DNA of 5,575 bases from Selenomonadaceae bacterium (GTDB taxonomy: Bacteria; Bacillota; Negativicutes; Selenomonadales; Selenomonadaceae): assembly GCA_016286075.1 (NCBI GenBank), contig JAEERZ010000159.1:1-5575 (forward strand), in the 5' to 3' direction. The position numbers and the translations under genes were made by a program. The notes beneath the pieces are model-generated. The model made no database searches, was not told the origin of the DNA, and saw nothing but the letters and a program-made list of their open reading frames with translations. The first letter of the stretch is position 1; every line of letters starts with the position of its first letter. This document shows, piece by piece, positions 1-5,575 of the stretch.

Positions 1-602
1 CATCCCTTTTTCCGGCTCTCTTCCATCAAAAGGCGGATCTCAGCCTCGGAGTGGGCGTCGTCTTCCTCTTCGGCGACGTCGATGCCCATGAAACGATGAA
101 TAATCCCGTTCGCGACATGATTCAAGAACCAGACGAAAGGATAGGTCAGCCGCTGGAACAGAAGCAGCGGCAGCGCCTCTACCAGCAGCATATCCAGCGG
201 GCGGACAATGGAGATATTCTTCGGCACCAGCTCGCCCAAGATGATATGCGCCGCCGTGATAAAAGAGAACGCCACGGCAAACGCCACAGTATCGACAGCC
301 GCGCCGGTAACGCCCACGGCGGCCAGCGGAGCGCGCAAAAGTTCCGCCAAGAACGGTTCGCCGATCCAGCCGAGAGCCAGCGACGCCAGCGTAATACCGA
401 GCTGCGTCACCGACAGCGAGACGTCCATTTGGTCGGCGAGTTGTTTCGCGTACTCCGCGCGCTTGTCCCCTTTCGCGATCAGCTCCTCAAGCTGCGAGAG
501 CCGCACCTTGACGATGGTGAACTCCGCCGAGACAAAAAAACCGTTCAACGCGATAAATATGACGATCAACAAAAAATTGACGAAAATCGTAAATCCGTCC
601 AA
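1..602 (-). CDS. CNNM/CorC (HlyC-type) DUF21 membrane protein, N-terminal 200 residues, partial
   Basis: Translating the reverse strand from 602 gives 200 uninterrupted codons that run off the left edge. The protein matches the N-terminal transmembrane (DUF21/CNNM) domain of the CorC/HlyC family, which carries CBS domains further on and is linked in characterised members to Mg2+ export. A first hydrophobic helix spans residues 6-26 and ends in NGFFVSAEF. TQLGITLASLALGWIGEP lies at 66-83, a hydrophobic stretch at about 94-122, the hallmark GELVPK at 123-128, and another hydrophobic stretch at 136-160. The acidic HSEAEI segment at 184-189 normally leads into the CBS pair, which is outside the window along with any CorC_HlyC domain. 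An in-frame TGA (605-603) directly precedes the TTG start, so the start cannot lie further upstream. A CCCCC/GGGGG Shine-Dalgarno candidate sits 7 nt before it. It lies downstream of topB on the same strand. The family call is firm; the transported ion is inferred from the family only, and the old 'hemolysin' name should not be read as function. Confidence 0.93.
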   Translation of the reverse strand, partial: MDGFTIFVNFLLIVIFIALNGFFVSAEFTIVKVRLSQLEELIAKGDKRAEYAKQLADQMDVSLSVTQLGITLASLALGWIGEPFLAELLRAPLAAVGVTGAAVDTVAFAVAFSFITAAHIILGELVPKNISIVRPLDMLLVEALPLLLFQRLTYPFVWFLNHVANGIIHRFMGIDVAEEEDDAHSEAEIRLLMEESRKKG

Positions 603-609
603 TCAAAAA

Positions 610-614
610 CCCCC
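610..614 (-). promoter_or_regulatory. Shine-Dalgarno candidate for the TTG start of the CNNM gene
   Basis: On the minus strand GGGGG is followed by 7 nt and then TTG at 602-600. An ATG immediately upstream (617-615) is in a different frame and reaches a stop after 16 codons, so it is not the start of the membrane protein. The purine run and its spacing support TTG as the initiator. Confidence 0.5.
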
Positions 615-623
615 ATAAAACAA

Positions 624-688
624 GTTAGGAGATAGGAGTTAGGAGTGTGGAGTGAACTCGCAAATAACTCCTCACTCCTAACTTTTTT
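624..688. repeat. Imperfect hairpin/tandem repeat of TCCTAACT-like units between topB and the CNNM gene
   Basis: The arm at 638-653 (GTTAGGAGTGTGGAGT) is the reverse complement of 667-682 except at one of 16 positions. The match extends one more pair (637/683) and leaves a 13-nt loop. The left arm is also preceded by a related copy: 624-637 and 638-651 match at 11 of 14 positions, a head-to-tail near-repeat. A run of six T (683-688) follows the right arm on the plus strand. This would make an intrinsic terminator only for plus-strand transcription, yet no plus-strand gene ends here. On the minus strand no U-run follows the stem. It may be a copy of a dispersed intergenic repeat, or a leader or read-through structure between the two minus-strand genes. 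The structure is clear; its role is not. Confidence 0.75.
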
Positions 689-690
689 CT

Positions 691-719
691 ATTTTATAAC
701 GAACTGCGCTTCACGGCAA
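691..719 (-). promoter_or_regulatory. Possible sigma-70-type promoter for the CNNM gene, overlapping the end of topB
   Basis: On the minus strand TTGCCG (719-714) is separated by 17 nt from TAAAAT (696-691). It overlaps the last codons and stop of topB. The transcript would start near 684, so the hairpin at 637-683 would form the beginning of an 80-nt leader. The -35 matches the consensus at four of six positions (TTGCCG against TTGACA). Read-through from topB is an equally possible source of transcription. Confidence 0.3.
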
Positions 720-3149
720 GACGGGCTTTCCGTTTGCGTCGTCATAGGTCGCCGTGCAGGAAGGATAATTCGTGCATCCCCAAAAACTGCCGTTCTTCCC
801 GCGCACGAGTCGAAGGGAACCCTCCTTGCAATGCGGGCAAAGATGCCTGCTGCTCTTCGCCGTCTTCTCTATGCGCTCCATCGGCGCGGCGGAATATTTC
901 GGCTTGTCGCCCCAGTTCGGACGCGCCTGCGGCGATCCCGTCCTTCCATCGTAAGAGCTGACGGAAAGGTTCGGTCGGTATTCGGCGAGGAACGCCGCCA
1001 TTTCCTCCTCGCTGAGTCCCGGCGCCCCGCCTTGCCAATCGTTCTGCGAAACTCCTTGTCGCGCCTTTTGCGCGGCGGGCGCGCGAAAATCGTCCGACGA
1101 AACCGCACGCGGCACGCTCGTCCGTACCGAAACGCGGGACAAATCCGGCTTCCCGTCCCTGTCCGGCGCCGTCATGCGGCAGCGCGGAAAATTCGTGCAG
1201 CCCCAGAACGCGCCGTTCTTTCCCTGCTTCTTCGTCAGCACGCCCCGTCCGCAGCGCGGGCATTTCGTCTCTTCTTCCGCCACCGGAAGCACGGCCTTTG
1301 CCGCCGCGCCGCAAAGAGCGCGGGTGAATGCGATCTGCTCGTCCAAGAATGCATCGAGCGTTCCCTCGCCCTCCGCCATCGCGTGGAGCGCGTCCTCCCA
1401 CACGGCGGTCTTGTCGGGATACGTCATATCTTCCGGCAGCGAATCCACGAGGAACTCCGCCGCCGCCGTCGGCGTCAGCACCTTTTTCTTCCCAGCCGCC
1501 TGCAAAAACCGCCGCCGGATTAAATCGTCGATAATCGTCGCCCGCGTCGCCTCGGTTCCAATGCCCGACACCGCGCGCAGCGTCTTTTTCGCCGCCTCGT
1601 CCCGTACGAATTTATGGATGTCCTTCATCGCCGCCAACAGCGTGGACGGCGTAAAACGCTGGGGCGGCTTCGTTTCCTTCTCCGTCAGCTTCCCCGACTG
1701 CCACAGGGCGGCGTCCTTTTTCTTCATCGCGGGCAATTCTTTATTATCGCCGCTCTCCTCGTTTTCCTCTCCCTCGGTTTTCTCGGCGTTCTTGCCCGCG
1801 TAAAGGGCTTTCCACCCCGCCTCGCGCACCACTCTCCCGCTGGCCGTGAACCGCTCGCCCGCGAAGTTCAGTTCCAGCTTCGTCTGGTCGTAGACGTGAA
1901 CGGGATAAAACTGCGCGAGATACGCCTGCGCAATCAGGAAATAAATATTCCGCTGCATCGGCGTCAACGTATCGAGCTTCACGCGCACCGTCGTCGGAAT
2001 AATCGCGTGATGCGCAGTAATCTTCTTGTCGTTCCACGCGCGGCTCTTGACCTTCGCGTCCGCGCCTCCCGACCACGCCGCAAGCTGCTCGTCGCCTGTC
2101 TGGGCAAGGTTCTCTATAATCGTCCCCGCCGTGCGGAACTGATTCGTCGGCAGATATTCGCAGTCGGAGCGCGGATACGTGGTCAGTTTCCGCTCGTAAA
2201 GCTGCTGCGCCGTGTCGAGGACCTGCTGCGGCTCGTAGCCGAACCGCTTTCCCGCCAAGACCTGAAGCGTCGAAAGCGCGAAGGGAAGCCGCTGGGGCTC
2301 CTCCTTCTTCGCCTTTTTGTACTCGGCGACGACGCCCTGCTCGCCCGACGCCGACGCCGCCGAAAACGCCGCCAGCTTTTCCTCCGCCGCGTCTTTATCA
2401 ACGAGCCGACCTTCGCTGTCGAGGCCCCGCTGCTCCTCCGACGGCTTCCACACCGCCGCAAAGTTTCCGTTTTTGTGCGCGAACTCCGCCTTGATCGAGT
2501 AATGTTTGACCGGGTGGAAATCTTTGATTTCCCGCTCCCGTCGAACAACGAGGGCCAGCGTCGGTGTCTTGACGCGCCCGATGGGCAGCACCGTTTGTCG
2601 TCCCGCCCGCCGAGCCGCCAGCGTATAAGCGCGGGAAAGATTCATCCCGATCAACCAGTCTGCCCGGGCGCGGGCCAATGCCGACATTTTCAGCGGTGAA
2701 AAATCATGGTTGTCGCGCAGGTCGGCCAGCGCCTCCTTGACGCTCTTCTCGTCCAGCGCGTTCAGGAGCAGCCGCTTCACCGGCTTCTTGTTGCCGACGA
2801 AGTCCAGCACCTCGTCCACAAGAAGCTGTCCCTCCCGATCCGGGTCCCCCGCATGGACGATCTCGTCCGCCTTCGCAATCAATCCCTTCACAATGGAAAA
2901 TTGCTGCGCGCTGGATTCGGAGATAATCAGTTTCCATGTTTCCGGAACGATCGGCAGCACGTTTTCCGTCCATTTTTTATACGCCGCGTCATATTCCTCC
3001 GGCTCCGCCTGCCGCAGGATATGGCCGTAACACCAGGTCACGACGCCCTCCGCCGTCTCGATGAAGCCGTTCCCGTTCCGCGCCGGCCCCTTCAGGCACT
3101 TCGCAATCTCGCGGCCCATGCTCGGCTTCTCCGCAATATATAAACGCAT
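711..3149 (-). CDS. topB: DNA topoisomerase III (type IA) with two C-terminal zinc ribbons
   Basis: This complete 812-residue protein is a type IA topoisomerase, which cuts one DNA strand, passes another through and reseals it. TopB enzymes mainly decatenate replication and recombination intermediates in the cytoplasm. The N-terminal TOPRIM domain starts MRLYIAEKPSMGREIA, with the catalytic Glu7 and Lys8 region and the metal-binding GDPDREG at 101-107 (Asp102, Asp104, Glu106). The active-site tyrosine is Tyr325 in LTTYPRSD (322-329). IGRVKTPTLAL at 190-200 and SGIGTEATRA at 528-537 are typical family segments. A charged insert (about 452-470) and a basic stretch precede QRFTPSTLLAAM (497-508). 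Two TopA-type zinc ribbons follow: Cys630/633/651/657 and Cys771/774/792/798. Both contain GKNG(A/S)FWGCTN(F/Y)P, and they are joined by a roughly 110-residue linker. E. coli TopB is about 650 residues and lacks such a tail. All catalytic residues are present. The ATG at 3149 is chosen because the family motif begins at residue 1. Confidence 0.96.
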   Translation of the reverse strand: MRLYIAEKPSMGREIAKCLKGPARNGNGFIETAEGVVTWCYGHILRQAEPEEYDAAYKKWTENVLPIVPETWKLIISESSAQQFSIVKGLIAKADEIVHAGDPDREGQLLVDEVLDFVGNKKPVKRLLLNALDEKSVKEALADLRDNHDFSPLKMSALARARADWLIGMNLSRAYTLAARRAGRQTVLPIGRVKTPTLALVVRREREIKDFHPVKHYSIKAEFAHKNGNFAAVWKPSEEQRGLDSEGRLVDKDAAEEKLAAFSAASASGEQGVVAEYKKAKKEEPQRLPFALSTLQVLAGKRFGYEPQQVLDTAQQLYERKLTTYPRSDCEYLPTNQFRTAGTIIENLAQTGDEQLAAWSGGADAKVKSRAWNDKKITAHHAIIPTTVRVKLDTLTPMQRNIYFLIAQAYLAQFYPVHVYDQTKLELNFAGERFTASGRVVREAGWKALYAGKNAEKTEGEENEESGDNKELPAMKKKDAALWQSGKLTEKETKPPQRFTPSTLLAAMKDIHKFVRDEAAKKTLRAVSGIGTEATRATIIDDLIRRRFLQAAGKKKVLTPTAAAEFLVDSLPEDMTYPDKTAVWEDALHAMAEGEGTLDAFLDEQIAFTRALCGAAAKAVLPVAEEETKCPRCGRGVLTKKQGKNGAFWGCTNFPRCRMTAPDRDGKPDLSRVSVRTSVPRAVSSDDFRAPAAQKARQGVSQNDWQGGAPGLSEEEMAAFLAEYRPNLSVSSYDGRTGSPQARPNWGDKPKYSAAPMERIEKTAKSSRHLCPHCKEGSLRLVRGKNGSFWGCTNYPSCTATYDDANGKPVLP

Positions 3150-3190
3150 TATTTCACCATCCCTAAGGAAATCCCAAATCTTCGTTTTCG

Positions 3191-3199
3191 ATTATACCA
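3191..3199 (-). promoter_or_regulatory. Extended -10 promoter for topB
   Basis: On the minus strand TGG-TATAAT (3199-3191) is a perfect -10 hexamer with the TGn extension. A T-rich stretch stands upstream but there is no good -35 hexamer, as is usual for extended -10 promoters. Transcription would begin near 3184, giving a leader of about 35 nt before the topB ATG. The purine-rich GGTGA (3157-3153) just before the ATG is a weak Shine-Dalgarno site. Confidence 0.6.
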
Positions 3200-3259
3200 T
3201 GCAACGCAAACAAAAAACTACCATTCCGAAAAGAAGCAGAGTGATTCCTTAACACTTTC

Positions 3260-3288
3260 TTTACAAATCGCCGCCAAACAGGTAATAT
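3260..3288 (+). promoter_or_regulatory. Sigma-70-type promoter for the response regulator/kinase unit
   Basis: TTTACA (3260-3265) and TAATAT (3283-3288) are separated by exactly 17 nt. The predicted start is near 3295, giving a leader of about 30 nt to the ATG at 3326. It lies back to back with the topB promoter, about 60 bp away, in the only AT-rich stretch of the window. No clear operator palindrome was seen. Confidence 0.55.
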
Positions 3289-3310
3289 TTTCTTATAGAT
3301 GGAACAATGC

Positions 3311-3315
3311 AGGAG
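3311..3315 (+). promoter_or_regulatory. Shine-Dalgarno site selecting the ATG at 3326
   Basis: AGGAG lies 10 nt before the ATG at 3326. An in-frame ATG at 3299 would start only about 4 nt after the predicted transcription start and would have no binding site. An in-frame GTG at 3317 is too close to AGGAG. The spacing to 3326 is slightly long but the best of the three. Confidence 0.5.
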
Positions 3316-3325
3316 CGTGAGAAAG

Positions 3326-3706
3326 ATGACGGAAGAAAAAAAGGAACTCCTCATCGTGGACGACGACGAGTCGTACCTGAAGCTGATCAAGAAATGGATG
3401 AGCGACGCCTACAAAGCGACGGCGGTGAAGTCCGGCGTCCAGGCTTTGAAATTCCTCGAAGGCCACAGGCCGGACCTCGTCCTGCTGGATTTCGAGATGC
3501 CGGAGCTTAACGGCGGCGACGTCCTGCAAAAGATGCGGGAAAATCCGGAGACAGCGGGCATTCCCGTATTCTTCCTGACGGGCAACGTCGATCCCGAATC
3601 CCTCGAGAAAATCGCGGAGCTGAACCCCGACGGATATCTTTCGAAAACCATGCGGCGAAGCGAGATTGTCTCCGCCGTGGACGTGTTCTTCGCGAAAACG
3701 CCGTGA
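3326..3706 (+). CDS. Single-domain response regulator (CheY/DivK-like receiver)
   Basis: This 126-residue protein consists of one phosphoreceiver (REC) domain and no output domain. Counting from the ATG at 3326, the acidic pocket is Asp12-Asp13-Asp14 in LLIVDDDES. The phosphoacceptor is Asp55 in LVLLDFEMP, the switch residue Thr85 in FFLTGN, and the conserved Lys107 in YLSK, with Tyr104 as the likely aromatic switch. All residues needed for phosphorylation are present. Such proteins act by binding a partner when phosphorylated or as intermediates in a phosphorelay. The gene starts the plus-strand unit and is followed after 47 bp, with no terminator-like hairpin, by a large histidine kinase, which is the most likely phosphodonor. 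The target of the phosphorylated protein cannot be told from the sequence. A longer version starting at 3299 (135 residues) is possible but less supported. Confidence 0.92.
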   Translation: MTEEKKELLIVDDDESYLKLIKKWMSDAYKATAVKSGVQALKFLEGHRPDLVLLDFEMPELNGGDVLQKMRENPETAGIPVFFLTGNVDPESLEKIAELNPDGYLSKTMRRSEIVSAVDVFFAKTP

Positions 3707-3740
3707 TTTCGTAATCGTATTATTTGCTTTTGTCCGCAAA

Positions 3741-3747
3741 GGAAGTG
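3741..3747 (+). promoter_or_regulatory. Shine-Dalgarno site selecting the GTG start of the kinase
   Basis: GGAAGTG is followed by 6 nt (ATCCAT) and then GTG at 3754. Starting there gives a signal peptide with a normal positively charged N-terminus. The other in-frame candidates upstream (TTG 3724, TTG 3730, GTG 3745) would add residues before the signal peptide and have no ribosome site. Confidence 0.5.
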
Positions 3748-3753
3748 ATCCAT

Positions 3754-5575
3754 GTGCGAAAAATCTTCTTCTTGGCGCTCGCCTGTCTGCTTTTTGCGCT
3801 GGCGCGGCCCGGCTTTGCCGAAACGCCCCCGACGCCCGTCAAGGTCGGCTATTTCGAAAACGAGATATTTCAGGAGGGAGCCGAGAAGGGCGCTATCCGT
3901 CGCGGCTACGCCTATGAATATTACCGCAAGCTCTCCGAGTACACGGGCTGGGAGTACGAATATGTCTACGGCAGCTTTTCCGAACTGTACCAAATGCTCT
4001 TGGACGGAAAAGTCGACCTCCTGGCGGGACTGGCGAAGACGGAGGAGCGGCAGGGCGTCATCGGCTACCCCGAGGCTCCGATGGGCAGCGAAACCTACAA
4101 TATGGTGAAGCACCGCGCCGACGACAGCATCACCACGACGTTTTCCACCCTTTCCGGGAAAAAGATCGGCGTACTGGACAGCGCGATGGTAGGCGCGCTC
4201 CAACGATTCCTCGCGCAGCAGGCCATTTCCGCCGAAGTCGTGACCTATCCGACCCATCAGGAAATGCTGGACGATTTCGACGAAAACAAAATCGACGCGC
4301 TGGTGGCGGAAAGCGACGGAACCTACGACAGGCCAAACGCGGCGCTCCTTTACCCATTCGGCTCCACGGATTATTACCTTTGCGTCAATTCGCGCCGGCC
4401 TGACCTTTTGGCGGCGCTCAATCAGGCGCAGAATCAGCTCGCGGTGGAGGAACCGAACTATATCAATTCCCTGCGGATCAAGTATTACGCGTCCAGCATC
4501 GCCAGCCGCGCGCTGTCCGACGCGGAAAAAGAATGGCTCAAAGATCACCGCGTCCTTCGTATGGGCTATCTGAACCATTACCTGCCTTACAGCGACACGG
4601 ACGCTAACGGCGCCGTCACGGGGCTTGTCCAAGCCCTCGTTCCCCAAATTCTGGAAGAACTCGGCGTCAGTTCGCTGAATATTTCCTATCAGGGCTATGA
4701 CAGCTACACTGCCATGATCGCCGACGTGGACGGCGGGAAAATCGACGCGGCCTTCCCCGTGGGCGGCGGGCTGTTTTTCTCGGAGGAAAGCGGCATCTGC
4801 CCGTCGAATCCCGTGGTCTCTTCCGCTACGGACCTGGTCTTCAAAGGAGACTACAGCGACAAAACCCTTGCGGCATTTGCGGTGAACGAGAATAACCGCA
4901 TGCAGTATTACTACGTCAAAACGCACTTCCCCAACGCCAGGATTCTCTTCTTCCCTTCCATCGAGGACTGTCTGGACGCCGTGCTGGAGGGGAAAGCCTC
5001 CTGTACCACGCTGAACGGCCTGCGTGCGAACGACATTCTGAAAAACCGCCGGTTTCGCGGCCTTTCCATCAAACAAAGCAATCGGCCCGACGACCGCTCC
5101 TTTGGCGTGCGCATCGGCAACGAGGGCCTTTTGAAGCTCCTGAACCGGGGCGTGAACATCATCGGCAGGGATCGCATGGAAAGCCTCGCCTATCGGTACG
5201 TCGACGGACTTCATACCCAGTCCATACTTGACGTGCTGATGGACAACCTCTGGCTTTTGGCTTTGGCGGCGGCTGTGGTGTCCCTCTTAGTGGCGGCGTT
5301 TTTAGCGCGCGAGTCCGCCCAGGCGAAGCGGCATAAGGAAGAACTCATCGCCTCCAACGAGAGGCTCGCCGCAGCAGCACGGGAGGCGGAAAGCGCCAAC
5401 CAGGCAAAAACCTATTTCCTTTCCACTATGTCCCACGACATCCGCACGCCCATGAACTCCATCCTCAGCATGAACGAGATGGTGCTGCGGGAATGCGACA
5501 ACGAGGACATCCTGCGTTACTCCCAGTATATCCGTTCGTCGGGCAACACGCTTTTGGGCCTCATCAACGACATCC
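3754..5575 (+). CDS. Membrane sensor histidine kinase with two SBP_bac_3 domains (BvgS/EvgS-like), C-terminus outside window
   Basis: 607 uninterrupted codons run off the right edge. Residues 1-22 form a signal peptide (Arg2-Lys3, hydrophobic 4-17, cleavage probably after GFA at 20-22). Two extracytoplasmic solute-binding (SBP_bac_3, amino-acid-binding-protein type) domains follow. The first spans about 29-248, with RGYAYEYYRKLSEYTGW and the KVDLLAGLAKTEER segment typical of the fold. The second spans about 266-485, introduced by LSDAEKEWLKDHRVLRMGY (254-272), the standard junction in BvgS-type sensors. One transmembrane helix lies at about 498-518. A short charged coiled coil (519-549) leads directly, with no visible PAS or HAMP domain, into a HisKA domain with SHDIRTPMN (560-568), whose phosphoacceptor is His561. 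The ATPase domain, and any receiver or Hpt domain, would lie beyond the window. It probably detects a small solute outside the membrane and phosphorylates the receiver encoded 47 bp upstream. The ligand is unknown. The family call is firm; the full hybrid architecture is inferred. Confidence 0.94.
   Translation, partial: MRKIFFLALACLLFALARPGFAETPPTPVKVGYFENEIFQEGAEKGAIRRGYAYEYYRKLSEYTGWEYEYVYGSFSELYQMLLDGKVDLLAGLAKTEERQGVIGYPEAPMGSETYNMVKHRADDSITTTFSTLSGKKIGVLDSAMVGALQRFLAQQAISAEVVTYPTHQEMLDDFDENKIDALVAESDGTYDRPNAALLYPFGSTDYYLCVNSRRPDLLAALNQAQNQLAVEEPNYINSLRIKYYASSIASRALSDAEKEWLKDHRVLRMGYLNHYLPYSDTDANGAVTGLVQALVPQILEELGVSSLNISYQGYDSYTAMIADVDGGKIDAAFPVGGGLFFSEESGICPSNPVVSSATDLVFKGDYSDKTLAAFAVNENNRMQYYYVKTHFPNARILFFPSIEDCLDAVLEGKASCTTLNGLRANDILKNRRFRGLSIKQSNRPDDRSFGVRIGNEGLLKLLNRGVNIIGRDRMESLAYRYVDGLHTQSILDVLMDNLWLLALAAAVVSLLVAAFLARESAQAKRHKEELIASNERLAAAAREAESANQAKTYFLSTMSHDIRTPMNSILSMNEMVLRECDNEDILRYSQYIRSSGNTLLGLINDI

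Noticed and set aside
51..635. Plus-strand frames of 194 and 136 codons over the left edge
   Set aside because: The minus strand here encodes the conserved CNNM domain with its GELVPK and SAEF motifs. The plus-strand products are low-complexity (Arg/Gln-rich or Ala/Ser-rich) shadows.
637..690. Intrinsic terminator of topB
   Set aside because: The hairpin is followed by T residues only on the plus strand. On the minus strand, where topB is transcribed, the sequence after the stem is CTCCTATCTCC with no U-tract.
645..1523. A 292-codon plus-strand frame antisense to the zinc-ribbon tail of topB
   Set aside because: The product is Arg-rich with no domain, while the opposite strand carries two four-cysteine ribbons in frame with the topoisomerase.
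1614..2699. A 361-codon plus-strand frame inside topB
   Set aside because: It lies antisense to the catalytic core of TopB, and the product is extremely rich in Arg, Leu and Pro with no domain, as expected of a frame shadow.
3293..3390. Minus-strand frames of 75 and 148 codons around the start of the receiver gene
   Set aside because: They overlap the promoter and coding part of the receiver gene on the opposite strand and show no ribosome site or domain.
3766..3790. Lipoprotein signal (LALAC) at the N-terminus of the kinase
   Set aside because: The Cys lies in the middle of the hydrophobic core, position -3 is Ala rather than Leu, and a good signal-peptidase I site (GFA) follows 11 residues later.
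3409..5214. A 601-codon open frame on the minus strand opposite the receiver and kinase genes
   Set aside because: It spans two unrelated plus-strand genes with clear family motifs, and its own translation has no recognisable domain, no family motif and no start context. Long antisense frames are common where codons of the sense gene are GC-rich at the third position.

Overview
The window carries four protein genes in two divergent blocks around an AT-rich intergenic region (about 3150-3325). The DNA is otherwise fairly GC-rich, with codons ending mostly in G or C. The genes suggest an anaerobic bacterium, probably a Bacillota relative such as Negativicutes, or possibly Synergistota. That placement is an inference from the style of the tandem-SBP histidine kinase, the long zinc-ribbon TopB and the GC-rich codon use. 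No marker gene fixes it.

Left block, minus strand: topB (DNA topoisomerase III with two C-terminal zinc ribbons) reads from 3149 to 711. After about 108 bp comes the N-terminal 200 codons of a CNNM/CorC (HlyC-type, DUF21) membrane protein. It starts at a TTG codon at 602 and runs off the left edge. The gap holds an unusual hairpin built from TCCTAACT-like units (about 624-690) and a possible promoter overlapping the end of topB.

Right block, plus strand: a sigma-70-like promoter (3260-3288) precedes a stand-alone CheY/DivK-like receiver protein (3326-3706). After 47 bp comes a large membrane histidine kinase (3754 to beyond the right edge). It has a signal peptide, two periplasmic SBP_bac_3 solute-sensing domains, one transmembrane helix, a short coiled coil and a HisKA domain with its phosphoacceptor His. 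Together they look like a two-component module of the BvgS/EvgS type. The kinase would sense a small solute outside the cytoplasmic membrane, and the receiver protein is a likely phosphotransfer partner.

No RNA gene, CRISPR array, insertion sequence or prophage gene was recognised. No clearly new system was found. The points most worth checking are the intergenic hairpin repeat and the pairing of an output-less receiver with a tandem-SBP kinase.
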